In this document: in pieces, positions 5,666-13,315 of the stretch
How positions within the stretch are numbered: position 1 is the stretch's first letter
Layout of the letters: each line of letters begins with the position of its first letter
The notes under the pieces: model-generated
What the model saw: the letters and a program-made list of their open reading frames with translations, nothing else
The model's database searches: none
Told to the model about the DNA's origin: nothing
Assembly (NCBI GenBank): GCA_002392645.1
Contig: DGHL01000004.1
Coordinates: 277-14,420, forward strand
Length of the DNA: 14,144 bases
Direction of reading: 5' to 3'
Source of the DNA: Prevotellaceae bacterium UBA3849
GTDB lineage: Bacteria > Bacteroidota > Bacteroidia > Bacteroidales > Bacteroidaceae
Program-made: the position numbers and the translations under genes

Positions 5666-5673
5666 TAATTTTG
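5666..5673 (+). promoter_or_regulatory. -7 box of the topA operon
   Basis: TAATTTTG followed by C fits TAnnTTTG and lies 26 bp before the topA ATG, giving a leader of about 20 nt. The -33 region is A-rich without a clear TTTG. A second box, TAAATTTG (5586-5593), is further upstream and also lacks a -33 match. The 5600-5665 region is very AT-rich. Confidence 0.65.
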
Positions 5674-5699
5674 CACCCAAATTTTCATATCATACGATT

Positions 5700-7988
5700 A
5701 TGCAAGACAATTTGGTTATAGTGGAGAGTCCAGCCAAAGCAAAGACCATAGAAAAGTTTCTTGGCAAGGACTACAAGGTAATGTCCAGCTACGGACACAT
5801 CCGCGACCTTAAGAAAAAGGAGATAAGCATTGACATGAATACCCTGGAGCCAGTGTATGAGGTTCCGGAGGAAAAACGCAAGCTGGTATCAGAACTCAAG
5901 CAGAATGCCAAGAAAGCCAAGAAGGTTTGGTTGGCATCGGATGAGGACCGTGAGGGTGAGGCTATCTCGTGGCACCTTTGCGAAGTACTCGGACTTGACG
6001 AGAAAAACACTAACCGAATAGTGTTCCACGAGATTACGAAGAATGCAATACTCGAGGCTATCGAGCATCCACGCCACCTCGACATGAACCTTGCCAACGC
6101 ACAGCAGGCACGCAGAATGCTCGACCGCCTGGTGGGCTTCAACCTCTCACCTGTATTGTGGCGCAAGGTGAAACCATCACTGTCTGCCGGTCGCGTGCAG
6201 TCTGTAGCAGTAAGACTTATCGTTGAGCGTGAGCGCGAGATTCAGGCTTTCAAGGCTGAGCCTTACTTCAGGGTGACTGCCGTATTCACAGTAAACGGCA
6301 GCGAGATGAGGGCAGAACTCGACAAGCGTTTTGCCACGCATGAGGATGCCATAGCTTTCCTTGAGGCATGCAAGGATGCCACATTCACCATTGGCAGCAT
6401 ACAGCAGAAGCCTCTGAGACGCTCACCTGCATATCCGTTCACCACTTCTACACTGCAGCAGGAAGCTGCACGCAAGCTCGGCTTCACAGTGAGCCAGACC
6501 ATGATGGTAGCTCAGCGTCTGTATGAAAGCGGACATATTACATATATGCGTACCGACAGCGTGAACCTGTCAAGCCTCTGCATCGGCACTGCCAAGGATG
6601 CTGTGACTAAGCTCTACGGCGAAAACTACAGCAAGCCACGCAACTATACCACGCACACAAAGGGTGCACAGGAGGCGCACGAGGCTATACGCCCTACCTA
6701 CATGGACAAGCAGGAGATAGAGGGTTCGCAGCAGGAACGCCGCCTGTACGACTTGATTTGGAAGCGCACCGCTGCATCACAGATGGCTGATGCAGAACTT
6801 GAGAAAACAACCATTGAGATCAACGTATCTGGAGCCGCAGAGAAGTTCGTCGCTACCGGCGAGGTGGTGAAGTTCGACGGTTTCCTGAAAGTATATCGCG
6901 AAAGCACCGGTGACGACGATAACAACAACGACAGCCAGAGTAGCGGACTGCTACCTGCAGGCATTGCTGAAGGCAACACCATAGAGCGTAAGGAAATCGT
7001 GGCTACAGAAAGGTATTCACAGGGACCATTGCGATATACCGAGGCTTCGCTCGTACACAAGATGGAAGAACTGGGCATAGGTCGTCCTTCTACATACGCT
7101 CCTACCATCTCTACCATACAACAGAGAGAATATGTTGCGAAAGGTGACAAGAAGGGTGAGGAGCGCTCTTACACCATTGACACCCTGAGCGGAAACAAGA
7201 TTTCCACAAAGACCAAGAAGGAGATGACCGGCAATGAGAAGGGTAAGTTGCTGCCTACCGACATCGGTACGGTCGTAAACGATTTCCTCATGGAATACTT
7301 CCCTTCTATAATGGACTACAACTTCACCGCAAACGTGGAGCAGGACTTCGATGCCATAGCTGAAGGCAAGGAGGATTGGCACAAGATGCTCAAGACTTTC
7401 TACAAGGACTTTGAGCCTACCGTACAGAAGACAATCAACACACGCAGCGAGCATAAGGCTGGCGAACGTGTATTGGGTGATGATCCTAAGACCGGCAAAC
7501 CTGTTTCGGTTAAGATTGGCAGATACGGTCCTGTAGTGCAGATTGGCACCGCTGACGATAAGGACAAACCACGCTTTGCACAGCTGCCTAAGGAGTTCTC
7601 ACTGGAGACTATAACACTGGAGGAGGCGCTGGAATTGTTCAAACTGCCACGCGAACTTGGCGAGGTTGACGGCGAAATGGTAACGATTGGTGCCGGACGC
7701 TTCGGACCATACGTGCTCTACAAGAAGAAATACGTATCTATCCCTAAGGACAAAGATCCTTTGACAATAACACTTGACGAGGCTAAGGAACTGATAGAGT
7801 CAAGCCGTAAGGCTGAACAGCAACGCCACATGAAGAAGTTTGACGAAGACCCTAAGCTCGAAGTCATGAACGGCAGATATGGTCCATACATTACATACGA
7901 CGGAAAGAACTACCGCCTGCCAAAGAATCTACACGAAAAGGCGGCAGAACTGACGTATGATGAATGCATGAAAATCATAAAGAAATGA
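5700..7988 (+). CDS. topA: DNA topoisomerase I (type IA)
   Basis: It relaxes negative supercoils by transient single-strand cleavage. The 762-aa protein has a Toprim domain with VIVESPAKAKTIEKFLG (7-22, Glu9) and the DxDxxGE-like SDEDREGEA (80-88). The cleavage motif GHITYMRTDSVNLS (278-291) has the catalytic tyrosine at 282. RRSPAYPFTTSTLQQEAARK (240-259) and the GIGRPSTYAPT segment (about 462-472) are also typical. In place of zinc fingers the C-terminus has three repeats with a GRYGP or GRFGP core (about 608, 665 and 725), the Toprim-associated repeat type known from Bacteroidetes. E. coli TopA is 865 aa. The stop overlaps the aroK start (ATGA, 7985-7988). Confidence 0.97.
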   Translation: MQDNLVIVESPAKAKTIEKFLGKDYKVMSSYGHIRDLKKKEISIDMNTLEPVYEVPEEKRKLVSELKQNAKKAKKVWLASDEDREGEAISWHLCEVLGLDEKNTNRIVFHEITKNAILEAIEHPRHLDMNLANAQQARRMLDRLVGFNLSPVLWRKVKPSLSAGRVQSVAVRLIVEREREIQAFKAEPYFRVTAVFTVNGSEMRAELDKRFATHEDAIAFLEACKDATFTIGSIQQKPLRRSPAYPFTTSTLQQEAARKLGFTVSQTMMVAQRLYESGHITYMRTDSVNLSSLCIGTAKDAVTKLYGENYSKPRNYTTHTKGAQEAHEAIRPTYMDKQEIEGSQQERRLYDLIWKRTAASQMADAELEKTTIEINVSGAAEKFVATGEVVKFDGFLKVYRESTGDDDNNNDSQSSGLLPAGIAEGNTIERKEIVATERYSQGPLRYTEASLVHKMEELGIGRPSTYAPTISTIQQREYVAKGDKKGEERSYTIDTLSGNKISTKTKKEMTGNEKGKLLPTDIGTVVNDFLMEYFPSIMDYNFTANVEQDFDAIAEGKEDWHKMLKTFYKDFEPTVQKTINTRSEHKAGERVLGDDPKTGKPVSVKIGRYGPVVQIGTADDKDKPRFAQLPKEFSLETITLEEALELFKLPRELGEVDGEMVTIGAGRFGPYVLYKKKYVSIPKDKDPLTITLDEAKELIESSRKAEQQRHMKKFDEDPKLEVMNGRYGPYITYDGKNYRLPKNLHEKAAELTYDECMKIIKK

Positions 7989-8512
7989 AACGTATCATCC
8001 TGATAGGCTACATGGGAGCCGGCAAAACCACCGTAGGTAAAGACCTGGCAAAACAGTTAGGCGTGACTTTCTATGACCTTGACTGGTATATAGAGAATCG
8101 TATGCGCAAGCGTGTACCAGAGATATTTGCCGAGCGCGGAGAAGCTGGGTTTCGCGAGATAGAGCGCAACATGCTGCATGAGGTTGCAGAGTTTGAAAAC
8201 GTAGTGGTATCATGCGGTGGAGGTACACCATGTTTCTTCGACAACATGGACTACCTCAACCAGCAAGGCGACGTGGTATATCTGCGCGCTACGCCAGAGG
8301 TGTTGTTCCGCCATCTCAAGATGGGCAAAGGCATTCGTCCGCTGCTGCAAGGCAAGAACGACGACGAACTGCTTGCCTTCATCAAGGAACAGTTGGCAAA
8401 ACGCGAGGAGTTCTACATGAAGGCCAACCACATAGTTGAGATACCATGTATGGAAAACGAGGATAAAATAAACCAGACCATAGAACTTGTAAAGGCAGAA
8501 CTGCATATATGA
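7985..8512 (+). CDS. aroK: Shikimate kinase
   Basis: It phosphorylates shikimate with ATP, step five of chorismate (aromatic amino acid) synthesis. The product is 175 aa, the normal size. Walker A is GYMGAGKTT (8-16). The shikimate-binding DLD is at 31-33, with Arg57 in FREIE and GGGTP at 78-82. The LID-region RPLL is at 118-121 and KREEFY at 139-144 supplies the adenine-side Arg. An upstream in-frame ATG at 7964 lies inside topA; I choose 7985 because the P-loop then sits at the usual distance and the ATG overlaps the topA stop as ATGA. The 3' end overlaps speA in the same way (8509-8512), so the three genes form one translationally coupled operon. Pathway-wise the neighbours are unrelated. 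Confidence 0.96.
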   Translation: MKRIILIGYMGAGKTTVGKDLAKQLGVTFYDLDWYIENRMRKRVPEIFAERGEAGFREIERNMLHEVAEFENVVVSCGGGTPCFFDNMDYLNQQGDVVYLRATPEVLFRHLKMGKGIRPLLQGKNDDELLAFIKEQLAKREEFYMKANHIVEIPCMENEDKINQTIELVKAELHI

Positions 8513-10401
8513 AGAAGTGGACGATAGATGATTCCAAGGAACTGTACAACATCAACGGATGGGGTACCAGTTATTTCAGCATCAACGAGAAGGGCAACAT
8601 GTGCGTATCGCCACTGAAAGATGGTGCACAGGCTGACTTGCGCGAGATTATCGACGAACTACAGCTGCGCGACATCTCCACACCAGTGCTGCTGCGTTTT
8701 CCTGATATTCTCGACAACCGCATAGAGAAAACCGCATCGTGCTTCAAGAAGGCTGCTGATGAATACGGCTACAAGGGCGAGAGCTTCGTAATATACCCCA
8801 TCAAGGTAAACCAGATGCGCCCTGTAGTAGAGGAGATAATAAGCCACGGACAGAAGTTCAATCTCGGACTGGAGGCTGGTTCTAAACCTGAACTGCACGC
8901 CGTAATTGCCGCTGCATGCCAAAGTAATTCGCTCATAATCTGCAACGGCTACAAAGACCAGGCTTACATAGAGCTGGCTCTGCTGGCACAGAAGATGGGC
9001 AAACGCATCTTCATCGTCATTGAGAAGCTGAATGAGATAGATATCGTTGCCAAGGCTTCCAAGAAACTGGGCGTGATGCCAAATCTCGGCATACGCATCA
9101 AACTCGCTTCAAGTGGCTCTGGAAAATGGGAGGAAAGCGGTGGTGACGCCTCTAAGTTCGGACTTACTGCCTCTGAATTACTCGGCGCACTAAGCAAACT
9201 TGACGAACTCGGCATGCACGACTGCGTGAAACTGATACACTTCCACATCGGTTCACAGATTACCAAGATACGCAAGATACAGACTGCCCTGCGCGAAGCG
9301 GCACAGTTCTATATCAACCTCCACCAGATGGGCTACGGTATAGAGTACGTTGACTGTGGAGGCGGACTGGGTGTTGACTACGATGGTACGCGTTCAAGCA
9401 ACTCTGAGTCATCAGTAAACTACAGCATACAGGAGTATGTGAACGATTGCGTATATACATTCGTAAATGCCGCCGACAACAACAGCATACCACACCCGAA
9501 TCTCATAACCGAGAGTGGACGCTCGCTGTCGGCACATCACAGCGTACTCGTAATAGATGTATTGGAGACAGCATCCCTGCCTGCCATGCCTGAGGAGTTC
9601 GAAGCCAATGAGAACGACCACCAACTGGTGCGCGATCTCTATGATATATGGTGTAAGATAGACACACGCTCATTGCTTGAAGACTGGCATGATGCCGAGC
9701 AGATACGCGAAGAAGCTCTCAACCTGTTCTCTATGGGTATGGTAGACTTAAAGACTCGCGCCGAGATAGAATCCATGTACTGGAGTGTATGTCGTGAGGT
9801 GCTTACCCTTACCAAGGGAATGAAACACGTACCTGAGGAACTGCGCTCTATAGGCAAGCTACTCGCAGATAAATATTTCTGCAACTTCTCACTCTTCCAG
9901 TCTCTGCCTGACACATGGGCTATAGACCAGTTGTTCCCTGTAGTTCCGTTGCAGAGACTATGCGAGAAACCTACCAGACAGGCTACCTTGCAGGATATCA
10001 CATGCGACAGCGACGGTAAGATGGCGCACTTCGTTTCCGACGGTACCGTAACCCCTACCCTACCAGTACATGCGCTGAAGAAGGGTGAGCAGTACTATCT
10101 CGGCATATTCCTTGTAGGAGCATACCAAGAGATATTGGGCGACATGCACAACCTGTTCGGAGATACTAACGCCGTGCATATCTCAATGAAGGATGGCAAA
10201 TACCATATAGACCAAATATTCGACGGTGAGACAGTTGAGGAGGTGCTAGACTATGTACAGTTCGATCCTAAGAAACTGGTAAGGAAACTGGAGATATGGG
10301 TGACCAAGAGCGTAAAGGAAGGAAAGCTGTCGCTTGAGGAGGGCAAGGAGTTCTTGTCTAACTATCGCTCCGGTCTATACGGCTATACCTATCTGGAATA
10401 A
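8509..10401 (+). CDS. speA: Biosynthetic arginine decarboxylase
   Basis: This PLP enzyme converts arginine to agmatine, feeding putrescine and spermidine synthesis. At 630 aa it matches the SpeA family (E. coli about 658). The PLP lysine is Lys99 in YPIKVNQ. HFHIGSQ at about 245-251, VDCGGGLGVDYDG at about 282-294 and ESGRSLSAHH are fold-III decarboxylase motifs. The C-terminal CDSDGK supplies the conserved active-site Cys (about 499). The ATG overlaps the aroK stop as ATGA. Downstream is a strong terminator at 10448-10483. Together with argS, argB and proA it gives the window an arginine/glutamate theme, but it is transcribed with topA and aroK, so the link is proximity and not an operon. 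No agmatine deiminase is in view. Confidence 0.96.
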   Translation: MKKWTIDDSKELYNINGWGTSYFSINEKGNMCVSPLKDGAQADLREIIDELQLRDISTPVLLRFPDILDNRIEKTASCFKKAADEYGYKGESFVIYPIKVNQMRPVVEEIISHGQKFNLGLEAGSKPELHAVIAAACQSNSLIICNGYKDQAYIELALLAQKMGKRIFIVIEKLNEIDIVAKASKKLGVMPNLGIRIKLASSGSGKWEESGGDASKFGLTASELLGALSKLDELGMHDCVKLIHFHIGSQITKIRKIQTALREAAQFYINLHQMGYGIEYVDCGGGLGVDYDGTRSSNSESSVNYSIQEYVNDCVYTFVNAADNNSIPHPNLITESGRSLSAHHSVLVIDVLETASLPAMPEEFEANENDHQLVRDLYDIWCKIDTRSLLEDWHDAEQIREEALNLFSMGMVDLKTRAEIESMYWSVCREVLTLTKGMKHVPEELRSIGKLLADKYFCNFSLFQSLPDTWAIDQLFPVVPLQRLCEKPTRQATLQDITCDSDGKMAHFVSDGTVTPTLPVHALKKGEQYYLGIFLVGAYQEILGDMHNLFGDTNAVHISMKDGKYHIDQIFDGETVEEVLDYVQFDPKKLVRKLEIWVTKSVKEGKLSLEEGKEFLSNYRSGLYGYTYLE

Positions 10402-10403
10402 CT

Positions 10404-10436
10404 TTTGAACATCCTATTATTATAAAAATAATTTTG
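10404..10436 (+). promoter_or_regulatory. Promoter-like site directly after speA
   Basis: TTTG (10404-10407) and TAATTTTG (10429-10436) are separated by 21 nt, close to the 19-nt ideal. It begins three bases after the speA stop, and only 11 bp separate its -7 box from the terminator stem at 10448. If active it would make an RNA of about 40 nt that is almost entirely the terminator hairpin. Chance resemblance in AT-rich DNA is possible. Confidence 0.4.
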
Positions 10437-10447
10437 CACACCTACTT

Positions 10448-10483
10448 AAGTCGTCAGAATGAAAATCCTGACGACTTTTTTTT
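10448..10483 (+). terminator. Rho-independent terminator of the topA-aroK-speA operon
   Basis: AAGTCGTCAG (10448-10457) pairs with CTGACGACTT (10468-10477) around a 10-nt loop and is followed by an uninterrupted run of T. It lies about 46 bp after the speA stop. Confidence 0.93.
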
Positions 10484-10535
10484 GTATTTCAAATCACATA
10501 ATGCAAACCACCTTCTTGCAAAGATAACACACTGT

Positions 10536-10550
10536 CAAACAGCATGTTTG
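10536..10550. repeat. Short palindrome upstream of cysK
   Basis: CAAACA (10536-10541) and TGTTTG (10545-10550) surround GCA. It lies about 60 bp upstream of the cysK -33 position. It may be a second protein-binding site or simply chance. Confidence 0.35.
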
Positions 10551-10583
10551 GCTTTGCGTCATCATCCTTTTACCCACAAACAT

Positions 10584-10611
10584 GGTATTAAAATACCACA
10601 CATGTGGTATT
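10584..10611. promoter_or_regulatory. Palindromic operator candidate overlapping the cysK promoter
   Basis: AATACCACACATGTGGTATT (10592-10611) is a perfect 9-bp inverted repeat with a 2-nt centre. Its left arm also pairs with GGTATT (10584-10589) around AA, making two overlapping, competing inverted repeats. The right arm runs into TATTGTG, exactly where the -33 box is expected for the TAACTTTG at 10633-10640. This geometry suits a transcription-factor site that blocks or replaces -33 recognition. The regulator is unknown. Confidence 0.55.
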
Positions 10612-10640
10612 GTGCATGTCAGGAAAACGCAGTAACTTTG
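10610..10640 (+). promoter_or_regulatory. Promoter of cysK
   Basis: TAACTTTG (10633-10640) followed by C is an exact -7 box. At the -33 position (10610-10613) the sequence is TTGT, an imperfect TTTG. Transcription would begin near 10645-10648, inside the first copy of the tandem leader repeat. Confidence 0.75.
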
Positions 10641-10783
10641 CACTCAGAAATCAGAGACGTACACCAATCACAGATTGACGTTCACTATTTCTTCGTGCGA
10701 GGAAGCACTCAGGAAGCAGAGACGTACACCAATCACAGATTGACGTTCACTATTTCTTCGTGCGAGGAAGCACTCATAAAGCA
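10641..10783 (+). repeat. Tandem 65-bp duplication forming the cysK leader
   Basis: Units run 10641-10705 and 10706-10770, identical except at two positions (63 of 65), followed by a partial third start (10771-10783). Each begins CACTCAG and ends GAGGAAG. Each can form CAATC-ACA-GATTG (10665-10677 in unit 1), extended by ACGT/ACGT across a 4-nt bulge, and GTGC-GAGGAA-GCAC across the unit junction. The period is not a multiple of 3 and the units contain no ATG, so it is not coding. It starts right at the -7 box and fills most of the roughly 190-nt 5' UTR. Confidence 0.9.
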
Positions 10784-10834
10784 AATATAAAACAAATATA
10801 TAAACAAACTAAAATAAAAGAAAGGAATAAAACT

Positions 10835-11779
10835 ATGGCAATCGCAAAATCACTTACTGAGCTCGTGGGCAACACCCCACTGCTCGAACTTAACAAGTTT
10901 TCAAAGGCAAAGGGTCTCGACACCCCAGTAATAGTAAAGGTAGAGTACTTCAACCCTGGCGGTTCTGTAAAAGATCGTATCGCACTGGCTATGGTAGAAG
11001 ACGCCGAGAAGAAAGGTCTTCTTAAGCCAGGTGCAACAATCATCGAACCAACTTCTGGTAACACCGGCGTAGGTTTGGCTCTCGTAAGCGCAGTGAAGGG
11101 CTACCACCTTATCCTCACAATGCCTGAGACCATGAGCGTAGAACGCCGAAACCTCGTCAAGGCCTATGGCGCAGAGGTTCGTCTCACAAGCGGCAAAGAC
11201 GGCATGAAGGGTGCCATCAAGGCAGCAGAAGAACTGCGCGACTCTATCCCAGGAAGCATCATCCTGCAGCAGTTTGAGAACGAGGCTAATCCAGCCAAGC
11301 ACTATGCCACCACTGGTCCTGAGATATGGAATCAGACAGACGGCAAGGTTGACATCTTCGTTGCTGGCGTAGGTACCGGCGGTACTGTCTCTGGCGTTGC
11401 AAAATACCTTAAGGAGCAGAATCCTAACGTAAAGGTTTACGCAGTAGAGCCATCAACATCTGCAGTACTCAACGGCAAGCCAAGCGGCGCACACAAGATT
11501 CAGGGCATCGGTGCAGGCTTCATCCCTAAGACCTACTCTGCTGATTTCATCGACGAGGTCATCGACGTTGACAACGACGACGCAATCCGCACCGGTCGCG
11601 AGTTGGCACAGCAGGAAGGCCTGTTGGTAGGTATTTCATCCGGCGCCGCTGCATTCGCCGCTACACAGCTGGCACAGCGTCCTGAGAACAAGGGTAAGAA
11701 GATCGTAGCTCTGTTGCCTGATACCGGCGAGCGTTACCTCTCTACCGTGCTCTATGCTTTCGATGAGTACCCACTCTAA
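10835..11779 (+). CDS. cysK: Cysteine synthase A (O-acetylserine sulfhydrylase)
   Basis: This PLP enzyme makes cysteine from O-acetylserine and sulfide in the cytoplasm. At 314 aa it is the usual CysK length. The PLP lysine is Lys46 in NPGGSVKDR (40-48). The substrate loop EPTSGNTG is at 71-78, the phosphate-binding GTGGT at 180-184, GISSGAA at 266-272 and TGERYLST at 297-304. The open frame extends 25 residues upstream, but that part lies in the 5' UTR repeats and has no homology. The ATG at 10835 is chosen because MAIAKSLTELVGNTPLLEL is the normal N-terminus, and AAAGGAA (10821-10827) is a rare Shine-Dalgarno-like site at a fair distance. It is a single-gene unit with its own promoter, long leader and terminator. 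Confidence 0.97.
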   Translation: MAIAKSLTELVGNTPLLELNKFSKAKGLDTPVIVKVEYFNPGGSVKDRIALAMVEDAEKKGLLKPGATIIEPTSGNTGVGLALVSAVKGYHLILTMPETMSVERRNLVKAYGAEVRLTSGKDGMKGAIKAAEELRDSIPGSIILQQFENEANPAKHYATTGPEIWNQTDGKVDIFVAGVGTGGTVSGVAKYLKEQNPNVKVYAVEPSTSAVLNGKPSGAHKIQGIGAGFIPKTYSADFIDEVIDVDNDDAIRTGRELAQQEGLLVGISSGAAAFAATQLAQRPENKGKKIVALLPDTGERYLSTVLYAFDEYPL

Positions 11780-11820
11780 ACATCATATCAACAAGTAGGT
11801 ATACACACCTATCCAATATA

Positions 11821-11870
11821 AAAGACGACAGTTCCGGAGAAATCCAGACTGTCGTCTTTTTTATTTATAT
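11821..11870 (+). terminator. Bidirectional terminator between cysK and proA
   Basis: AAAGACGACAGT (11821-11832) pairs perfectly with ACTGTCGTCTTT (11848-11859) around a 15-nt loop. On the plus strand a T-rich tract follows; on the minus strand TTTTATATT follows. It lies between convergent genes and can serve both. Confidence 0.9.
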
Positions 11871-11915
11871 CGCAACCATCCATACATGCACGTACGGATT
11901 AGCGAGCAGAGGACA

Positions 11916-13088
11916 TTACGGTCTTATCTGTCCGTCGCCCTCTATTATCCATTTGTATGTGGTGATCTCTGCAAGTGCCATCGGGCCGCGTGGACCGAGC
12001 TTCTGTGTAGAGATACCTATCTCTGCACCCAGACCGAACTGTGCACCGTCGGTGAAACTCGTAGGGGCATTCCAATATACGCAGGCAGCATCAACCTCCT
12101 TCTGGAAGCGCTGGGCTGTCTCCTTGTTCTCTGTTATGATTGCCTCTGAGTGACCACTGCTGTACTTGCGGATATGCGCCAGTGCGTCATCGAGTGAATC
12201 AACCACCTTGATAGAGAGGTCGTATGACATCCATTCCTTACCATAGTTGTCATAGTGGAACTGCACCTTGTCCTTCATAGGCTCTATCAGTGCAGGTATG
12301 TCTGCCTCACGGTCCTTGTGTATCAACAGGCAGTCGAGGGCATTGCATACAGATACGCGGCGTGTCTTGCCGTTATTCACTATGCGCTTACCCTTCTCCA
12401 GGTCGCCGTCCTTGTCAAAGTAGGTGTGCACCACGCCGGCTCCGGTCTCAATTACCGGTACCTTTGCGTTGTCGCGCACAAACTCTATCAGTTTCTTGCC
12501 GCCACGAGGTATGCAGAGGTCTATGTAGCCCACTGCGTTGAGCATCTCGCCCGTTGACTCATGAGTGGCTGGCAGAAGGTTTATCACGTCAGGGTTGATG
12601 CCTTCCTCTACGAGTATCTGCTTTATCATAGCCACGATGGCGCGATTTGAATCGTCGGCATCCTTGCCGCCTTTCAGCACGCAGGCATTTCCACTCTTAA
12701 AGCAAAGTGAGAACACGTCGAACGATACGTTAGGCCTTGCCTCATATATCATGCCTATTACACCGAAAGGTACAGACACACGGTAGAGCCTCAGCCCGTT
12801 CTCCAACGTATGGTCACAGGTGATGTGGCCCAGTGGTGAGGGAAGGTCTGCCACGTGGCGCATGTCGCTTGCTATGCCGTCAAGGCGCTCCTTTGTAAGT
12901 TGCAGGCGGTCATACAGCGGATTCTCTTTGTCCATGCGACTGAGGTCCTTGGCGTTAGCCTCAAGGAGCATGTCAGACTGCTTGCCTATCTCGTCGGCTA
13001 TGCGACGCAATACGGCATTCTTCTTCTCATCACTAATAAGCGCCAGCGAATAACTGGCATCTTTCGTCTGTTGGAATTGTATGTTCAT
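11916..13088 (-). CDS. proA: Gamma-glutamyl phosphate reductase (glutamate-5-semialdehyde dehydrogenase)
   Basis: It reduces gamma-glutamyl phosphate with NADPH to glutamate semialdehyde, the second step of proline synthesis. The product is 390 aa. SVPFGVIGMIYEARPN (105-120), SGNACVLKGG (132-141), IETGAGVVHTY (213-223), the catalytic Cys248 in RRVSVCNALDCLL and FGLGAEIGISTQKL (351-364) are diagnostic. It is about 25 residues shorter than the usual 410-420. The gap lies between IPAL (264-267) and LSIKVVDSLD (291-300), where other ProA proteins have a longer segment. The usual KLHARGPMGL is KLGPRGPMAL (363-372) here. All catalytic parts are present, so I consider it functional. It is transcribed alone from a perfect promoter; proB is not nearby. 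Confidence 0.95.
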   Translation of the reverse strand: MNIQFQQTKDASYSLALISDEKKNAVLRRIADEIGKQSDMLLEANAKDLSRMDKENPLYDRLQLTKERLDGIASDMRHVADLPSPLGHITCDHTLENGLRLYRVSVPFGVIGMIYEARPNVSFDVFSLCFKSGNACVLKGGKDADDSNRAIVAMIKQILVEEGINPDVINLLPATHESTGEMLNAVGYIDLCIPRGGKKLIEFVRDNAKVPVIETGAGVVHTYFDKDGDLEKGKRIVNNGKTRRVSVCNALDCLLIHKDREADIPALIEPMKDKVQFHYDNYGKEWMSYDLSIKVVDSLDDALAHIRKYSSGHSEAIITENKETAQRFQKEVDAACVYWNAPTSFTDGAQFGLGAEIGISTQKLGPRGPMALAEITTYKWIIEGDGQIRP

Positions 13089-13162
13089 GACTATTTGCTT
13101 TGTATTCTCTCTATTACGGATTAGACTTGCCCTCTCCCCTTGCTCTCTTTCCTATTCGATTG

Positions 13163-13193
13163 CAAAGGTAGTAAGTTTTTATGAAACAACAAA
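13163..13193 (-). promoter_or_regulatory. Promoter of proA
   Basis: On the minus strand TTTG (13193-13190), 19 nt, then TACCTTTG (13170-13163) followed by C is a perfect match to the Bacteroidetes promoter. The leader to the ATG at 13088 would be about 65-70 nt. Confidence 0.88.
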
Positions 13194-13221
13194 ATTATTT
13201 GTTCAAAATCCTATTAGCGGC

Positions 13222-13261
13222 AAGAAAGAAAACAGGTTCCACCTTGTTGCTGGTGAAACCT
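13222..13261 (-). terminator. Terminator downstream of the secreted-protein gene
   Basis: A 10-bp stem with one mismatch (13234-13243 with 13252-13261) has an 8-nt loop. On the minus strand it is followed by GTTTTCTTTCTT. It lies between the stop at 13316 and the proA promoter, separating the two minus-strand genes. Confidence 0.65.
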
Positions 13262-13315
13262 ATTCTCGTATCTTACAATATATCTTACTCAATGCTTGCA
13301 GAAGTCTGCGACGGG

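Noticed and set aside
7017..7454. 145-codon minus-strand frame opposite topA
   Set aside because: Antisense shadow; high Leu/Val/Cys content typical of reverse-read coding DNA, and no promoter.
10519..10526. Minus-strand TATCTTTG box as a promoter
   Set aside because: No -33 match, and it would read only into the speA terminator with no gene to serve.
10641..10783. CRISPR array
   Set aside because: Only two direct contiguous 65-bp copies without spacers; it is a tandem duplication.
10434..10790. 118-codon open frame upstream of cysK
   Set aside because: It crosses the speA terminator, the palindrome and both 65-bp repeats; the repeats are read in different frames, so the frame is not conserved.
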